Shown here in pieces: positions 1 through 8,710 of a stretch of DNA of 64,000 bases. Every line of letters begins with the position of its first letter. Within the stretch, counting starts at the first letter, position 1. Source of the DNA: Aquamicrobium sp. LC103. GTDB lineage: Bacteria; Pseudomonadota; Alphaproteobacteria; Rhizobiales; Rhizobiaceae. The translations under genes were made by a program, and so were the position numbers. The stretch spans positions 1 to 64,000 of the forward strand of contig NZ_LBCQ02000003.1 of the NCBI RefSeq assembly GCF_001014615.2, given 5' to 3'. The notes under the pieces were generated by a model, which had not been told where the DNA came from, made no database searches, and saw only the letters and a program-made list of their open reading frames with translations.

Positions 1-429
1 TTTGCCCTCGAAGAACAGATCACGCTCCTTCTCGCGGCGCCCGATGATCGATGCTGGCTTGCGCCAGTCCATGAATGCCTTGCGGGCGCCGATGATATCG
101 CCGGCCTTGAACTTCTTCACCCACGAGGCGCGCTCGATTGCGCCGGTGTTCCAATGGAACGACAGTGCCGCGGCAAACTGCGCTTTGGTGAGTGGAATGC
201 CGGCGAATGCCTTTCGAACGGCATCGGCGTAGTTATCGAGCGCCCACACATAGACGCGAAGGCAGTGCTCGAGCGACTGCGACTTGCCGATGTAACGGTC
301 GACGATATGACCGGTCGCCGACGTCAGACCGACGCTCCAGGTCCAGACGCCTACGCTGTCCTTGTAGGCCTGGCGCACGATCGCCTCATGCGAAGCGATC
401 TCCATGGCGATGTCGTAGTCTACGCGCAT
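1..429 (-). CDS. Phage lysozyme (endolysin), GH24/T4-type, C-terminus cut by window edge
   Basis: Peptidoglycan-cleaving muramidase that would lyse the host at the end of the phage cycle. The minus-strand frame opens with ATG at 429, preceded by an AAGGA ribosome binding site, and runs off the window at position 1 after about 143 codons. The T4/lambdoid catalytic triad E-x8-D-x5-T is intact (Glu15, Asp24, Thr30), and a family-typical SFHWNTG segment lies near residue 92. It is the most distal visible gene of the late block, as expected for lysis genes. No holin is visible, so it probably lies to the left. The missing C-terminus is a window effect, not a truncation. Confidence 0.9.
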   Translation of the reverse strand, partial: MRVDYDIAMEIASHEAIVRQAYKDSVGVWTWSVGLTSATGHIVDRYIGKSQSLEHCLRVYVWALDNYADAVRKAFAGIPLTKAQFAAALSFHWNTGAIERASWVKKFKAGDIIGARKAFMDWRKPASIIGRREKERDLFFEGK

Positions 430-508
430 GCGAAGTCCTTTCCCCCGCTCGCGCGGGCGATTGCTGGCATTGTGTCAGAAGGTGGGTTGGGGCCCCGGGA
501 ATTAGCCC

Positions 509-527
509 TTGGTAGCGCTACTACCAA
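509..527. promoter_or_regulatory. Perfect 7-bp inverted repeat between lysozyme and a plus-strand gene
   Basis: TTGGTAG (509-515) and CTACCAA (521-527) flank a 5-base spacer. It lies in the intergenic space between the start of the lysozyme gene and the plus-strand gene at 596. It has no T-run, so it is more likely a protein-binding site or leader hairpin than a terminator. The function is inferred from position only. Confidence 0.35.
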
Positions 528-595
528 ATGGGAGGTGCCACCCCGTGATTGGCTGGCTAAGGTCAGTCGCCTCAACACGGGCTTGAGGGTAAACC

Positions 596-814
596 ATGCG
601 CATCTACGTGGAGCCGGCGAAAAGGCCGGGCCGGAAGAAGCTCATCAGCAAACAATCGCTAAACGCCGGGGACATCGAACGAGACGGCGATTGCCTCGTC
701 CTCACCTTCGAGGCTGATGGCATCTATGACGCCTCCCGCTACCGATACACAATTGAGCTTTGTCCGGAGTGTGTCGCCGCGCTTAAGGATGCACTGGAGC
801 GACCAATTGGGTAA
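596..814 (+). CDS. Small hypothetical protein (72 aa), plus-strand island
   Basis: Not recognised. It is a basic N-terminus followed by a compact alpha/beta-looking sequence with one Cys-x2-Cys-like pair (CPEC) near residue 56. The start is supported by a GAGGG motif just upstream. It is transcribed against the surrounding late genes and is followed by two good rho-independent terminators, which suggests an independently expressed accessory gene. Confidence 0.6.
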   Translation: MRIYVEPAKRPGRKKLISKQSLNAGDIERDGDCLVLTFEADGIYDASRYRYTIELCPECVAALKDALERPIG

Positions 815-909
815 CTAGAGCAGACGCAGTCGATGGCTTTTTAATAGGTGCAGCCACCATGGATACCCTCTCTCCGCATGGATGGTTACATATCTTGTCG
901 GGATCAACT

Positions 910-940
910 GGCCGGCTCCAAAGCCGGCCGTTTTTCTTTT
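910..940 (+). terminator. Rho-independent terminator
   Basis: GGCCGGCT (910-917) pairs with AGCCGGCC (922-929) across a 4-base loop, followed by a T-rich run to 940. It is oriented to end transcripts from the gene at 596-814. Confidence 0.85.
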
Positions 941-1029
941 ACAGGAACCAAATCGGCAACCAGCCGTTGAAGTGGTAGATGCACCCATCCCCCTCCATCC
1001 CCGGGAGCATCTGTATTGTCCCTGTTACA

Positions 1030-1057
1030 GACCGGCCACCGCGCCGGTCTTTTTTTT
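1030..1057 (+). terminator. Second rho-independent terminator
   Basis: GACCGGC (1030-1036) pairs with GCCGGTC (1043-1049), followed by eight T residues. With the terminator at 910-940 it forms a tandem barrier. It may stop read-through antisense to the tail genes that begin at 1069. Confidence 0.8.
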
Positions 1058-1068
1058 AGGTGGGTTGG

Positions 1069-1401
1069 CTAGTCCGGCCACATCATCGGATCCAGTTCGC
1101 CAATGAAGCCCTCGACCGTCGGCTGCTCGCGCTCGCTGGCAAGCACCTTGTCGAGTTCGGCATAGGCATAGGCCCAGCCGCCATCTCGCCAGGCAACGAA
1201 GGCCTGCGCTTCGGTCGCCCAGATCGGATTGGTGCTGGCGACGTAGCTGGCGAGAGAGTTGCCGCTGTCGTAGCGCCGGGACTGCGCCGTAGCGTCGACA
1301 TGCGCTTGGATCGCCGTGCGGAACTCCTCGACGAGTGCAGCCTGCGCCTGTGCCACCTTCTGCTCGGCTGTAATGATGTTCGCTGGATCAGGCTTCCACA
1401 T
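1069..1401 (-). CDS. Tail-associated hypothetical protein (110 aa)
   Basis: It is the last gene before the lysozyme in the tail module and overlaps the preceding gene by a few bases. It has a helical N-terminal half rich in Ala, Gln and Glu. The C-terminal half is rich in Trp and Tyr (FVAWRDGGWAYAYAELDKV). Its size and position next to a fibre gene resemble tail-fibre assembly chaperones, but no diagnostic motif is visible, so the role is inferred from context. Confidence 0.65.
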   Translation of the reverse strand: MWKPDPANIITAEQKVAQAQAALVEEFRTAIQAHVDATAQSRRYDSGNSLASYVASTNPIWATEAQAFVAWRDGGWAYAYAELDKVLASEREQPTVEGFIGELDPMMWPD

Positions 1402-1831
1402 CGCCGGGCTCCTCGATTTCTGGTGCTGGAATGAAGGTTGAATCGACGGTTGGCGATTGGTGCCACCGATAGGTGGTTACGGTGACGCGTTTGCCGCCGA
1501 CAACCTCTTCCTCTGTAGTCTCCTGATAGGTGTCCCATGGCAGATCAAGCTGCCCGTCCTCGGGCGAGATTATCGGCTCAGGGAAGGCCTGCCACGACTC
1601 CGGCTTCGGTCCGTGCGGGAGAATGAGCGTCAGGCGCAGATCGCCGCCTACGCGTTCGACAGTACCGACGATCCATTCACATGGCACTTCGCCGGCCGGG
1701 ATAGTCGCGCCATCAGGTAGATCCGAGAAGTCGAAAGGCTCACCATTGATCGTCAGCACGTCACTGGCCTTGGAAACTGTGAGAGCGTCGTCGCGAAGTT
1801 GAGGAGAGAGGATGATGTGCATCAAAACCAC
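1388..1831 (-). CDS. Conserved phage hypothetical protein of the tail-fibre cluster
   Basis: 147 codons from ATG 1831, with a second in-frame ATG at 1822. The N-terminal pattern, a short beta-rich segment then TINGEPFDFSDLPDGATIP, is one I recognise as recurring in rhizobial phage hypotheticals that follow fibre genes. The rest is acidic and proline-rich. It overlaps both neighbours, which points to translational coupling within the tail operon. The function is unknown. Confidence 0.65.
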   Translation of the reverse strand: MVLMHIILSPQLRDDALTVSKASDVLTINGEPFDFSDLPDGATIPAGEVPCEWIVGTVERVGGDLRLTLILPHGPKPESWQAFPEPIISPEDGQLDLPWDTYQETTEEEVVGGKRVTVTTYRWHQSPTVDSTFIPAPEIEEPGDVEA

Positions 1832-2880
1832 CTTCCAACTGCCACAACATTGACCGGGTGCTCAAAGGCGGCACCGATCGATGAAACACTAACGATCGAT
1901 ATCGACATGCTTGATGTGGTGGGAATGTTCGGCGATGCGTAGGTCCCGTAGGGACAACCAGCCGGTCGCAGTGCCGTGACCTGTACTATGGGCGCAGCGA
2001 CAAAGCTGGCAGCGAACGGCGCATGGACAACGTCACTCGCCCAAAATCCGTTACCCACTGCGGTCGTAATGGTGGTGCTATAAATCACTTGCCGGAAGGT
2101 AATCTGCGTTCCGTCCGCAAACCGGACGAACTCACCATTCGCATTCGATCCACGATCGATGATCGCGCCGGTGGGCACTCCTCCAGATTGGCCGACCGCT
2201 CCGAGGACGTTCCCACGATGATAGGCCGCTCGGCCCTGCGGGCCGATCAGGACGTCATTGCCGCTATCGAAGTTGAAGTAGAGGTTGCCACCAGGGGCAG
2301 CGCTGAGAACCAGATTGCCGGTGCCATATCGAAGGGTGTGCTTCGCAGGCGTGGCCGCACCGGAAACAATTTCAAGCCCAGCCGGGCCGCCGGCAAAGTC
2401 GGCGCGGGTGGTGAATGTCGGCGATGCGGTCGGAGCAGCCCCAAGCGTTCCTCGAGCATCGGCCTGATTTGCATCGTCCAGCAGCGTTCGCATGAACGGC
2501 GTCAGCGCGGTCGTATCCATTGTGCCGGCGCCGGTGAAAAACGGCAGACGATTTGCTGCCCCAACCAAAGCACCAAGCGCAGCGTTGTTGCCGCTTCCGA
2601 TCATGGAAATGAGCTGTTCGATGGCAGCCTGATAACCAGCATCGTACGGCGTGAACTGGATTTCATAGGCGGCCGCGGTTTGCGCGGATCCGGTCCAGGC
2701 GTACGCCAGCGTCAGCGAAGTGTTGCTGTTCACTGACGCGATGCGGATGCCTGTACCTTTGTGGGTTCCAAAGAGGTCACCTGGACGAACGGACTGCTGC
2801 CACTGCGTCCCCTGCCCCGTTACCGCTGTTCCATTGGCAGCAACGGTCGCCGTACCAATATTGTAGAAGGCCTGCACCAT
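1822..2880 (-). CDS. Tail fibre protein
   Basis: 352 residues. The N-terminal domain (about 1-75) resembles the head of many short phage fibres, with tube-attachment-type repeats (GTATVAANGTAVTGQGTQW). A helical stretch and a Gly/Ala-rich shaft (about 90-220) follow. The C-terminal domain (about 250-352), rich in Ser, Thr and Val, is the expected receptor-contacting part. It follows the tip protein and small structural genes. It probably sets host range, but the receptor cannot be inferred. Confidence 0.75.
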   Translation of the reverse strand: MVQAFYNIGTATVAANGTAVTGQGTQWQQSVRPGDLFGTHKGTGIRIASVNSNTSLTLAYAWTGSAQTAAAYEIQFTPYDAGYQAAIEQLISMIGSGNNAALGALVGAANRLPFFTGAGTMDTTALTPFMRTLLDDANQADARGTLGAAPTASPTFTTRADFAGGPAGLEIVSGAATPAKHTLRYGTGNLVLSAAPGGNLYFNFDSGNDVLIGPQGRAAYHRGNVLGAVGQSGGVPTGAIIDRGSNANGEFVRFADGTQITFRQVIYSTTITTAVGNGFWASDVVHAPFAASFVAAPIVQVTALRPAGCPYGTYASPNIPTTSSMSISIVSVSSIGAAFEHPVNVVAVGRWF

Positions 2881-2882
2881 GG

Positions 2883-3098
2883 CTATTCGCCCCCCTCTTC
2901 CGCGGGCTGCTGCAGTCGGCTTACCTGCTCCTGCAGTTGGCTCACAATGCCGACGAGGTCACGCACCTCCGCCGCGAGCAGTAGGCAGTCGTTCTCGGCC
3001 GCGAGCGCACGGCGCTGGAAGTAGGCAGCGACACGGTCGAGTTGAATCGTCCGCTGCTGCGGCACGGCTTCGCCGGCCGACAGGGTGTCGGTGTTCAT
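2883..3098 (-). CDS. Small coiled-coil protein (71 aa)
   Basis: Residues about 20-65 form a continuous heptad-like helix with repeated Leu, Val and Gln, ending in an acidic tail. It is immediately upstream of the fibre gene with a 2-base gap. It may trimerise or aid fibre assembly. I do not recognise a family. Confidence 0.55.
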   Translation of the reverse strand: MNTDTLSAGEAVPQQRTIQLDRVAAYFQRRALAAENDCLLLAAEVRDLVGIVSQLQEQVSRLQQPAEEGGE

Positions 3099-3154
3099 GG
3101 AATGCTCCGGTGGGATGGGTTAGGTTTGTGGGGGCTGAAGGATGAGTCAGGTCG

Positions 3155-3595
3155 TTAGGTCTGGAGAGTGTTCTCAAGGACGACATAACGCCAAGTGGCT
3201 GGCGCATCTGTTGGGCCGCCCTGTGTCTTCCTGAAAACGTTGAGAGTGAAACCGGTAGTTCCAGCCTCTATTTCGTAATATGGGAACAGTCGCGCCGTAC
3301 CCGATGCCGGGATACCAGCAGCCCAGAACGCGGTGACATTGCGTCGTCCGCTCTCGATTCCCGCCACCATAACAATGGGTGGCATTGCAAAGGTGCGCCC
3401 ATAGCTCACCGTGGCGCGGTCATAAAAGGCATCCATGAACCCCGAGAACGGCGCCACCGTTACGGTGCCACTCAAAGCGATGCGTGCCGCCACCCAAGCT
3501 GGTGAGAACGCAAGCTGCGCGAGTGGCGCTGTGTCGACGTCATAGCCGGGTTTCGCGATGATGGGGCCGTTCGCATCCAGTCTTGCTCTAGACAC
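3155..3595 (-). CDS. Minor tail/receptor-binding-region protein, paralogue A
   Basis: 146 residues. The N-terminal pattern PGYDVD-x2-A-x-L-F is shared with the adjacent upstream gene (PGVDVDSA...F-L). The remainder is beta-rich and aromatic, ending in a WRYVVLENTL strand. Two similar-sized genes follow in tandem, so this looks like a set of duplicated accessory tail proteins encoded between the tip protein and the fibre. It overlaps the next gene by 8 bases. Confidence 0.6.
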   Translation of the reverse strand: MSRARLDANGPIIAKPGYDVDTAPLAQLAFSPAWVAARIALSGTVTVAPFSGFMDAFYDRATVSYGRTFAMPPIVMVAGIESGRRNVTAFWAAGIPASGTARLFPYYEIEAGTTGFTLNVFRKTQGGPTDAPATWRYVVLENTLQT

Positions 3596-4046
3596 TTGGC
3601 AGCCTCATCAGCATCACGTAGCAGCCTTGAGGGGAGCGACGGCTATTGTCGTTCTTCAGAAACCGTACCGATAATTGTGTCCGCGTCACACTGTGCCAAA
3701 TGTACCAGCGCTCCAAGCCCGGAAAGCCATTCGCACTTGAGCCCGCGGCTTCGGACTTGGGGAATGGAAAGATGATGGTCCCGTTACTCCCCACTGGATA
3801 AATTATGCTCATCGGCACAGAACCGGTGTTCGGTATGGTCCGATTCACCGTCTGGTCTCGAACCTCCACTCCCTCGTATCCGGAAAATGGGCAGGCAATG
3901 AATTGCCACCAAAACGGCTGCGAATAGAGATGATCCTCATGCAGGAGAAAATCATTCTCTCCCGCCGAATCCACGTCGACGCCCGGTTTCGAAATTCGAA
4001 AGATCGGATTGGCGCCGGAAAGCTGGATTTTTCCCCGCTTAGCCAT
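3588..4046 (-). CDS. Minor tail/receptor-binding-region protein, paralogue B
   Basis: 152 residues. It starts with a short basic segment and the PGVDVDSAGENDFLLHED motif related to paralogue A. It has a beta-rich core with several Trp and a C-terminal YVMLMRLP strand. It overlaps the upstream gene by 1 base. The relation to its neighbours is from visible N-terminal similarity and equal size. The exact function is unknown. Confidence 0.6.
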   Translation of the reverse strand: MAKRGKIQLSGANPIFRISKPGVDVDSAGENDFLLHEDHLYSQPFWWQFIACPFSGYEGVEVRDQTVNRTIPNTGSVPMSIIYPVGSNGTIIFPFPKSEAAGSSANGFPGLERWYIWHSVTRTQLSVRFLKNDNSRRSPQGCYVMLMRLPSV

Positions 4047-4486
4047 CAGGTCGAGAACCTATATGTCTGCCACCTGATCGCGATGTAGTCGGGATCGGAA
4101 TTGAACGTCTTTTCGTAGTAGACGTGCAATCCGTCGTTATGACACCACATGCGAAACTGGTTGAACGCAATGGGTGCCGTCATAGCATGCGCCCATCCGG
4201 TCCACGTCGCTCCTGACAGCGAATAGTCGCATTGGAGCGTGATTAGCGGAATGTAGGGCAGAGTTGGCCATGTAATGACCTTGCTGTCTACTTTCACACC
4301 GGTCCCCGTATATTGCGGACTTGCCCACTCACCGTATCGATAAATGGACAAGTTCCCGATGTCCTCGCTGTCGAAGATCACCTGGTTGTTGGGGACCGCA
4401 AGATTGTTGGCGTCATGCGGCGCTTTGACGAACCGCATGCGCTTTTGCCCCCCGACATCCTTCAGAAAGCCACGTGAAGCCATCAT
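4046..4486 (-). CDS. Minor tail/receptor-binding-region protein, paralogue C
   Basis: 146 residues. The start ATG overlaps the stop of the J-like gene as ATGA (an alternative ATG lies 3 bases on). It is beta-rich and ends in an aromatic strand (RWQTYRF), as do the two following genes. The N-terminus has F-x-SEDIGNLSIYRYGEW instead of the PGxDVD motif, so it is a more distant member of the set. It is probably a structural protein of the tail tip. Confidence 0.6.
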   Translation of the reverse strand: MMASRGFLKDVGGQKRMRFVKAPHDANNLAVPNNQVIFDSEDIGNLSIYRYGEWASPQYTGTGVKVDSKVITWPTLPYIPLITLQCDYSLSGATWTGWAHAMTAPIAFNQFRMWCHNDGLHVYYEKTFNSDPDYIAIRWQTYRFST

Positions 4487-7041
4487 TCAAACCACTCGAT
4501 GCTGCCGTTGGAGAGGGTTATGATGAACCGGTTGTCGGGCGATCGGATCACGCCGGCCGTGACTGTTCCGATGTTAGCCATGTTCATGCGAGCCACACCA
4601 CCTTGAAATATGAATGGATTAGCCCTCGACGAGCCGTCGGTAATCGCAAACTGGTCGGCGACGACCGTCACGCGGCTAAGCCCACCCGTGAGAGCGCTGA
4701 TGAACAATGCCGCTGTGTGCGTCGTACCGCCGCCCGTGGCGGATGCACTAAGTCCGATGGTCGACTGAGCGCCCGTTTCCGTCGCAACCGTCTCAACACG
4801 GAAAAGCCCGGCCGCCGTAAAGTTACCAACCTGTGCGGTGAGCGCTGTCACCGCATTCGCATTCGCCGTGACCCGGCCATCGATCGTGGTGATTTGCGTT
4901 TGAAGCAGGTCAACCGCCGTCGCAATGTCGCCCTCGACCTTGACCTCAAGCGTTTCCAGCCGAAGGACGATCGCCGAGCCCGGCCCGGTCGCCGCAAGGA
5001 TGTCCTCGGTCCACTTTGCCTCGGCCCGCTGGGACGTCGACGTCAGTTCACGCCGAAGCACCTGCCTGTCGAGATACGACTGAGCCGAACCGCCGCTGTC
5101 ATTGTTCAGATTGCGGCGCGCTTCCTCGATCAGCTCACGGGTGCCGTTACCGATCCATTCTGTGGCCTCTGCGACCACTTCTTGGATTTCCTCGACAAGA
5201 CCCTCCGGATAGACCGTCAGCGGCCCAGTGACCGTCGCCGTCGTCTTCCAAGGCGTGAAGCTCTTGAACCGATCCGGTCTTGTCGAGATCGTCGCTCTGG
5301 CCGTGTAGAAAACGCCCGAAACAACATTCTTGGTCGTGATGCACTCGCCAGCTTCAGCATCTGCCGTTTGGTCTTCATAGATGGTGGCTCCGGTCGAGCT
5401 CATACCGACGCAGTAGAAGAACCTTACCGCCCTGATCGTCGGATCAGCCGGCGGATCCCAGGTAAAGCGGAGCGCCGGCACCTGATAGCCTTCCGAACCA
5501 CCAATCATCCCCACTTCGACATTGAAGTTCTGGACCGTCGAAAGCAGCGATGGATTGATCGGCGGCGTCGAGGGAATGATGATCGGGCCAGGCTCGATAC
5601 CAGCTTCCGAATAGACATCGGCACCGGTCTCCGCGAGGGTCAGCGTGACGTTGAAGCTCTCGTCACACTGCCATTCGCGGATCAACCAGGTCCGGCCGTC
5701 GAAGGTGATCCATTCGCCTTCCTGGACACCCAAGCCCAGCCGGCGCGAAACGGGAACCGTAGCTGATCCGCCCTTCCGGTTCTGGCGGTAGCGGATGTTG
5801 AGCAGGTATTGCGCGATATCCGGATCGGAGACCTGCAGGAAGTCGTTCGAGGTCTGCCGGGGCCTGCCGTCGGCGGCGACGTCGGCACTGACATAGACCG
5901 GTTTCAAACTGGCCGGGTTCCACTGATCCTCCCGCGAGATGAATTGGCCGGAAAGGTAGTTGTAGAGCTCGAACGCAGACTTCCTGAGCTGCTTTTGCTG
6001 CGCGCGTTCGACCGGGATATCATTCGCTGTGATCGTCGCCACCGGAATCTGCGGCGCACCCGGGATGACACCAGATAGCCCCCGGCGATTGAGGCCATAG
6101 CCGGCCATCGCATCGTCGAACTCCTTCAGCACCTCGGTATGATCGTCATCGGAGGAGACGTAGAGCGCGGCCTGATAGGTCGGCTTGCCGTTGCGCAGCG
6201 TGTCGCAGACATTCATCGCCGCGAAGTAGGTGCCGAGGTCGAGTTGGCCGAGGCTCTTGCCTTCGCCGATGAGCGACCGTTGCGAGATCAGACCGCGCAG
6301 GCCCAACTGATAGTTCAGGCGTTGGAGCGCGGGGTTCTGAGAAAACTCCCATGTGGACGGCTGGTTAAGCCTGTGTGAACCGCTGCCGCCGACAACGGTG
6401 CTGTCTTTGCGCGGATCGTAGAGGCGCAGGCCGCGCAGCACAAATTCGATCTCAGGATGGCCCTGGCTGAACAGGTTCTCATCCCATTCGCGCTCGATGA
6501 TGACATAGGCCATGCCAGTGCATCGGCTGGTCGCCTTCCAAGGCGTGCCGAGCGAGTTCGTGACGCTGACGAGACGAGCGTCTGCTTGCTGTCCCGGGCG
6601 GCCGTCATAGAAACGGATCGTCAACTTCTCGCCGAAGCCGGAGACCTGATAGCGCGCCGCCTCGTTGCCGATCGTGGCGACCGGCTCAAGGATGTGCTTC
6701 TTGCCGTAGAAATAGACCTCCGGCTCCAGCCCATCGCACCAGCCGTTAGCAAGGCGCCAGACGTCGACGTTATACTTATTTCCGCTGCCCCACTTCGCCC
6801 AATAAAGCCGCTGACCGCGATTGATCTTTCCGATGCCGTAAAGCGTGCCGACCGGTATATTGCCGCCGAACTGCGCGTCGCCCTGTACAGCCGAATAGGT
6901 GCGCTTCTTCGGACGGTTGAGATAGCTGAAGGCCAGATTGGCGGCGAACGCCAAGCCGCCGGAGATGATAGAGGCCGCCAGCGCCGAGCCAGCAAACAGC
7001 GCTCCGGCGATCGCCGTGCCGATCGCGGTGAAAATCGCCAT
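4483..7041 (-). CDS. Host-specificity tip protein, lambda J-like
   Basis: 852 residues, the central tail tip protein that contacts the cell surface and positions DNA ejection. Residues about 5-35 are hydrophobic (AIAGALFAGSALAASIISGG), as in many J-like proteins. A long beta-rich baseplate-hub region follows. About residues 600-700 are fibronectin-like and then coiled coil. The last 110 residues resemble the DUF1983-type C-terminus of lambda J (the VVADQFAI region). It is shorter than lambda J (about 1,130 residues), so some tip domains are absent or moved to the small genes downstream. It sits directly after the NlpC/P60-like gene, the usual order. Confidence 0.85.
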   Translation of the reverse strand: MAIFTAIGTAIAGALFAGSALAASIISGGLAFAANLAFSYLNRPKKRTYSAVQGDAQFGGNIPVGTLYGIGKINRGQRLYWAKWGSGNKYNVDVWRLANGWCDGLEPEVYFYGKKHILEPVATIGNEAARYQVSGFGEKLTIRFYDGRPGQQADARLVSVTNSLGTPWKATSRCTGMAYVIIEREWDENLFSQGHPEIEFVLRGLRLYDPRKDSTVVGGSGSHRLNQPSTWEFSQNPALQRLNYQLGLRGLISQRSLIGEGKSLGQLDLGTYFAAMNVCDTLRNGKPTYQAALYVSSDDDHTEVLKEFDDAMAGYGLNRRGLSGVIPGAPQIPVATITANDIPVERAQQKQLRKSAFELYNYLSGQFISREDQWNPASLKPVYVSADVAADGRPRQTSNDFLQVSDPDIAQYLLNIRYRQNRKGGSATVPVSRRLGLGVQEGEWITFDGRTWLIREWQCDESFNVTLTLAETGADVYSEAGIEPGPIIIPSTPPINPSLLSTVQNFNVEVGMIGGSEGYQVPALRFTWDPPADPTIRAVRFFYCVGMSSTGATIYEDQTADAEAGECITTKNVVSGVFYTARATISTRPDRFKSFTPWKTTATVTGPLTVYPEGLVEEIQEVVAEATEWIGNGTRELIEEARRNLNNDSGGSAQSYLDRQVLRRELTSTSQRAEAKWTEDILAATGPGSAIVLRLETLEVKVEGDIATAVDLLQTQITTIDGRVTANANAVTALTAQVGNFTAAGLFRVETVATETGAQSTIGLSASATGGGTTHTAALFISALTGGLSRVTVVADQFAITDGSSRANPFIFQGGVARMNMANIGTVTAGVIRSPDNRFIITLSNGSIEWFE

Positions 7042-7057
7042 GAAATGCTACCTGGGT

Positions 7058-7462
7058 CTAGCCGACGTGGAACGCAGCCTTCACGGCTGAGAGGTCATGA
7101 AACGAACGACCGCGCTCGGTTTTGGTGACGAAGCGGGCGCCGTTGCAGATGCCGACATGCTCGGCATTGTCGAGTTGGAGTATGACGACATCGCCCATGC
7201 GTGCCGCCGCCGGCGCACATGGCTCCAAATGCGTGGCGAAGAGGTCGACGAGCGACTTGAAGCCTCGCCTTCTCAAGGCTCTCTGGGCGCCGAGCAGCGT
7301 CTTGTAGGAGCCGCGATAAGTCGAGGTGAGCTTGAGCCTCTTATCGAGAGCATCGGCAACGCGGCAGCCGAAGAAGAAGCAATCGGCCGTCCCATAGCGG
7401 TAGGCCTTCGCCATCTCCTTCTCGACAACGACAGCGACTATCTCAAAGCGCGTCTTAGCCAC
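7058..7462 (-). CDS. NlpC/P60-like tail protein (DUF6950 type)
   Basis: Probable peptidase-fold protein at the tail tip, the counterpart of lambda gpK. The Cys in GTADCFFFG and the His in DNAEHVGICNG fit the catalytic Cys and His of a circularly compact NlpC/P60 fold. I prefer GTG at 7462: GGGGG lies 6-7 bases upstream and it overlaps the previous stop by 8 bases. An upstream ATG at 7513 would cut deep into the preceding gene. The protein is about 134 residues. Whether it is enzymatically active cannot be judged. Confidence 0.75.
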   Translation of the reverse strand: MAKTRFEIVAVVVEKEMAKAYRYGTADCFFFGCRVADALDKRLKLTSTYRGSYKTLLGAQRALRRRGFKSLVDLFATHLEPCAPAAARMGDVVILQLDNAEHVGICNGARFVTKTERGRSFHDLSAVKAAFHVG

Positions 7463-8045
7463 TGCGTTGCCCCCATTCCTGCGGCCAACTCGCGTTGACA
7501 GCGACATATTCAAGGCTGGTGTCTGTCGGATCGTTGTCGAAGTTCTGCTCGGCCGGAGAAACCTTTACCAGCGTCGCACCGCGCGCTGAGCGGCCCGGCG
7601 GCTGGAGGTCGATTTCCAGCGTCAGAGAGCGCTCGCCATTGGCTCCCATGGCACCCTTCTGATAGCGCACCTGGTCGATCTCGTAGATCGAGGACGCCAG
7701 AATGCCCAGAACGTTGTTCGTGCCCGGCTCGCCCGCCAGATGCGAGATGATGACCGGCACATTCTGGTAGTCATAGAGCTCGATCTTGGCGATCGCATCG
7801 TCAGGGTTTTCGACAGGGACGTTGGAGAAGACGATCGTCCGGGTAGTGACCGCCACGCCTAGGGCCGACGTCATCGATCCGATCTGTAGCCAGCGGTTCG
7901 GCAGATAGGTTAGGCCGTTGTAGGTGTACGGCCGCCCTCCCCGATGATAGCCGACGGACTTGCCGGGCAGGTCGAACCGGATCAGGTCGAGGCGCGCGAT
8001 CTGCCCGCTGTCGAGCTGATCCTGAACGGCGGGGTCTAGGCTCAT
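7455..8045 (-). CDS. Distal tail protein, DUF2163-like
   Basis: The start ATG at 8045 overlaps the previous stop (ATGA), giving 196 residues. A longer frame upstream is rejected because it would run through the preceding gene. The protein reads as alternating beta strands with a motif IRFDLPGKSVGYHRGGRPY-type opening, and its C-terminal half ends EYVAVNASWP. Position between the tape measure and the NlpC/J genes matches the hub proteins (gpL-like position in lambda, DUF2163 in gene transfer agents). Confidence 0.7.
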   Translation of the reverse strand: MSLDPAVQDQLDSGQIARLDLIRFDLPGKSVGYHRGGRPYTYNGLTYLPNRWLQIGSMTSALGVAVTTRTIVFSNVPVENPDDAIAKIELYDYQNVPVIISHLAGEPGTNNVLGILASSIYEIDQVRYQKGAMGANGERSLTLEIDLQPPGRSARGATLVKVSPAEQNFDNDPTDTSLEYVAVNASWPQEWGQRSG

Positions 8046-8710
8046 GAAAAGAACATCTCCGCAGCTGAGAACGATGGCGATCTGTCTTGCTGAGACTTCT
8101 GCCCTGAGTAGGAGCCGGGCTCGATCTTCATCAGGCAACTCGCCTTCTCGAAATTGACCGTTGTGCCGGAAACCGGGAAATTCTGTGCGTCATAGGCAGG
8201 ATCCAGGCTGAGCGTCACAACGCCTGAGCTGGATGCGCGGGCATCAGCCTCTAAAGAGTGCAGCGCCACCACATTTGCCGATCGACGGAACTCGGCATAA
8301 TCGCCTTCGCGGAACTGGAAGAGCGGCGGAAGGCCACTGACGACAACCGTTCGGCTATTGGTGATCGACTGGAGGGTCGCGGTGCCATCGAACGCGCCGC
8401 CGCCCGCACGAGTGCCGGAGAGCGGCGTCCCGTTACCATCATCGTGCTCGATCGGCCGGGACCTGAATATGTCGCAGGCCCTGAACACACCGCCCCGTGT
8501 CGTCACGCGCCGAACGAAGGCATCAGCCTTTCCATACGGAAGCGGCTCGAGATGACCATAACGGAGCTCCGTCACCCAATAGGGTGTGCCGAACACCTGG
8601 CCCTCGGTAAAGCGACCTTCCATGCGGTTGAGGTTTTCCGGCACAATGAGGTCGAATCGCACCTGCTGAAAGCCGAGTTCGGGCAGAGTGAAAACCGGAG
8701 GCACCATCAC
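8042..8710 (-). CDS. Distal tail protein (lambda gpM/Dit-like position)
   Basis: 222 residues, beta-rich. It starts PPVFTLPELGFQQVRFDL, with a middle GTRAGGGAFDGTATLQS loop region and an acidic, Ser-rich C-terminus. The start overlaps the tape-measure stop by 4 bases. It is the first gene after the tape measure, where distal tail/baseplate proteins are encoded. No enzymatic motif is seen, and assignment is by order and composition. Confidence 0.6.
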   Translation of the reverse strand: MMVPPVFTLPELGFQQVRFDLIVPENLNRMEGRFTEGQVFGTPYWVTELRYGHLEPLPYGKADAFVRRVTTRGGVFRACDIFRSRPIEHDDGNGTPLSGTRAGGGAFDGTATLQSITNSRTVVVSGLPPLFQFREGDYAEFRRSANVVALHSLEADARASSSGVVTLSLDPAYDAQNFPVSGTTVNFEKASCLMKIEPGSYSGQKSQQDRSPSFSAAEMFFS

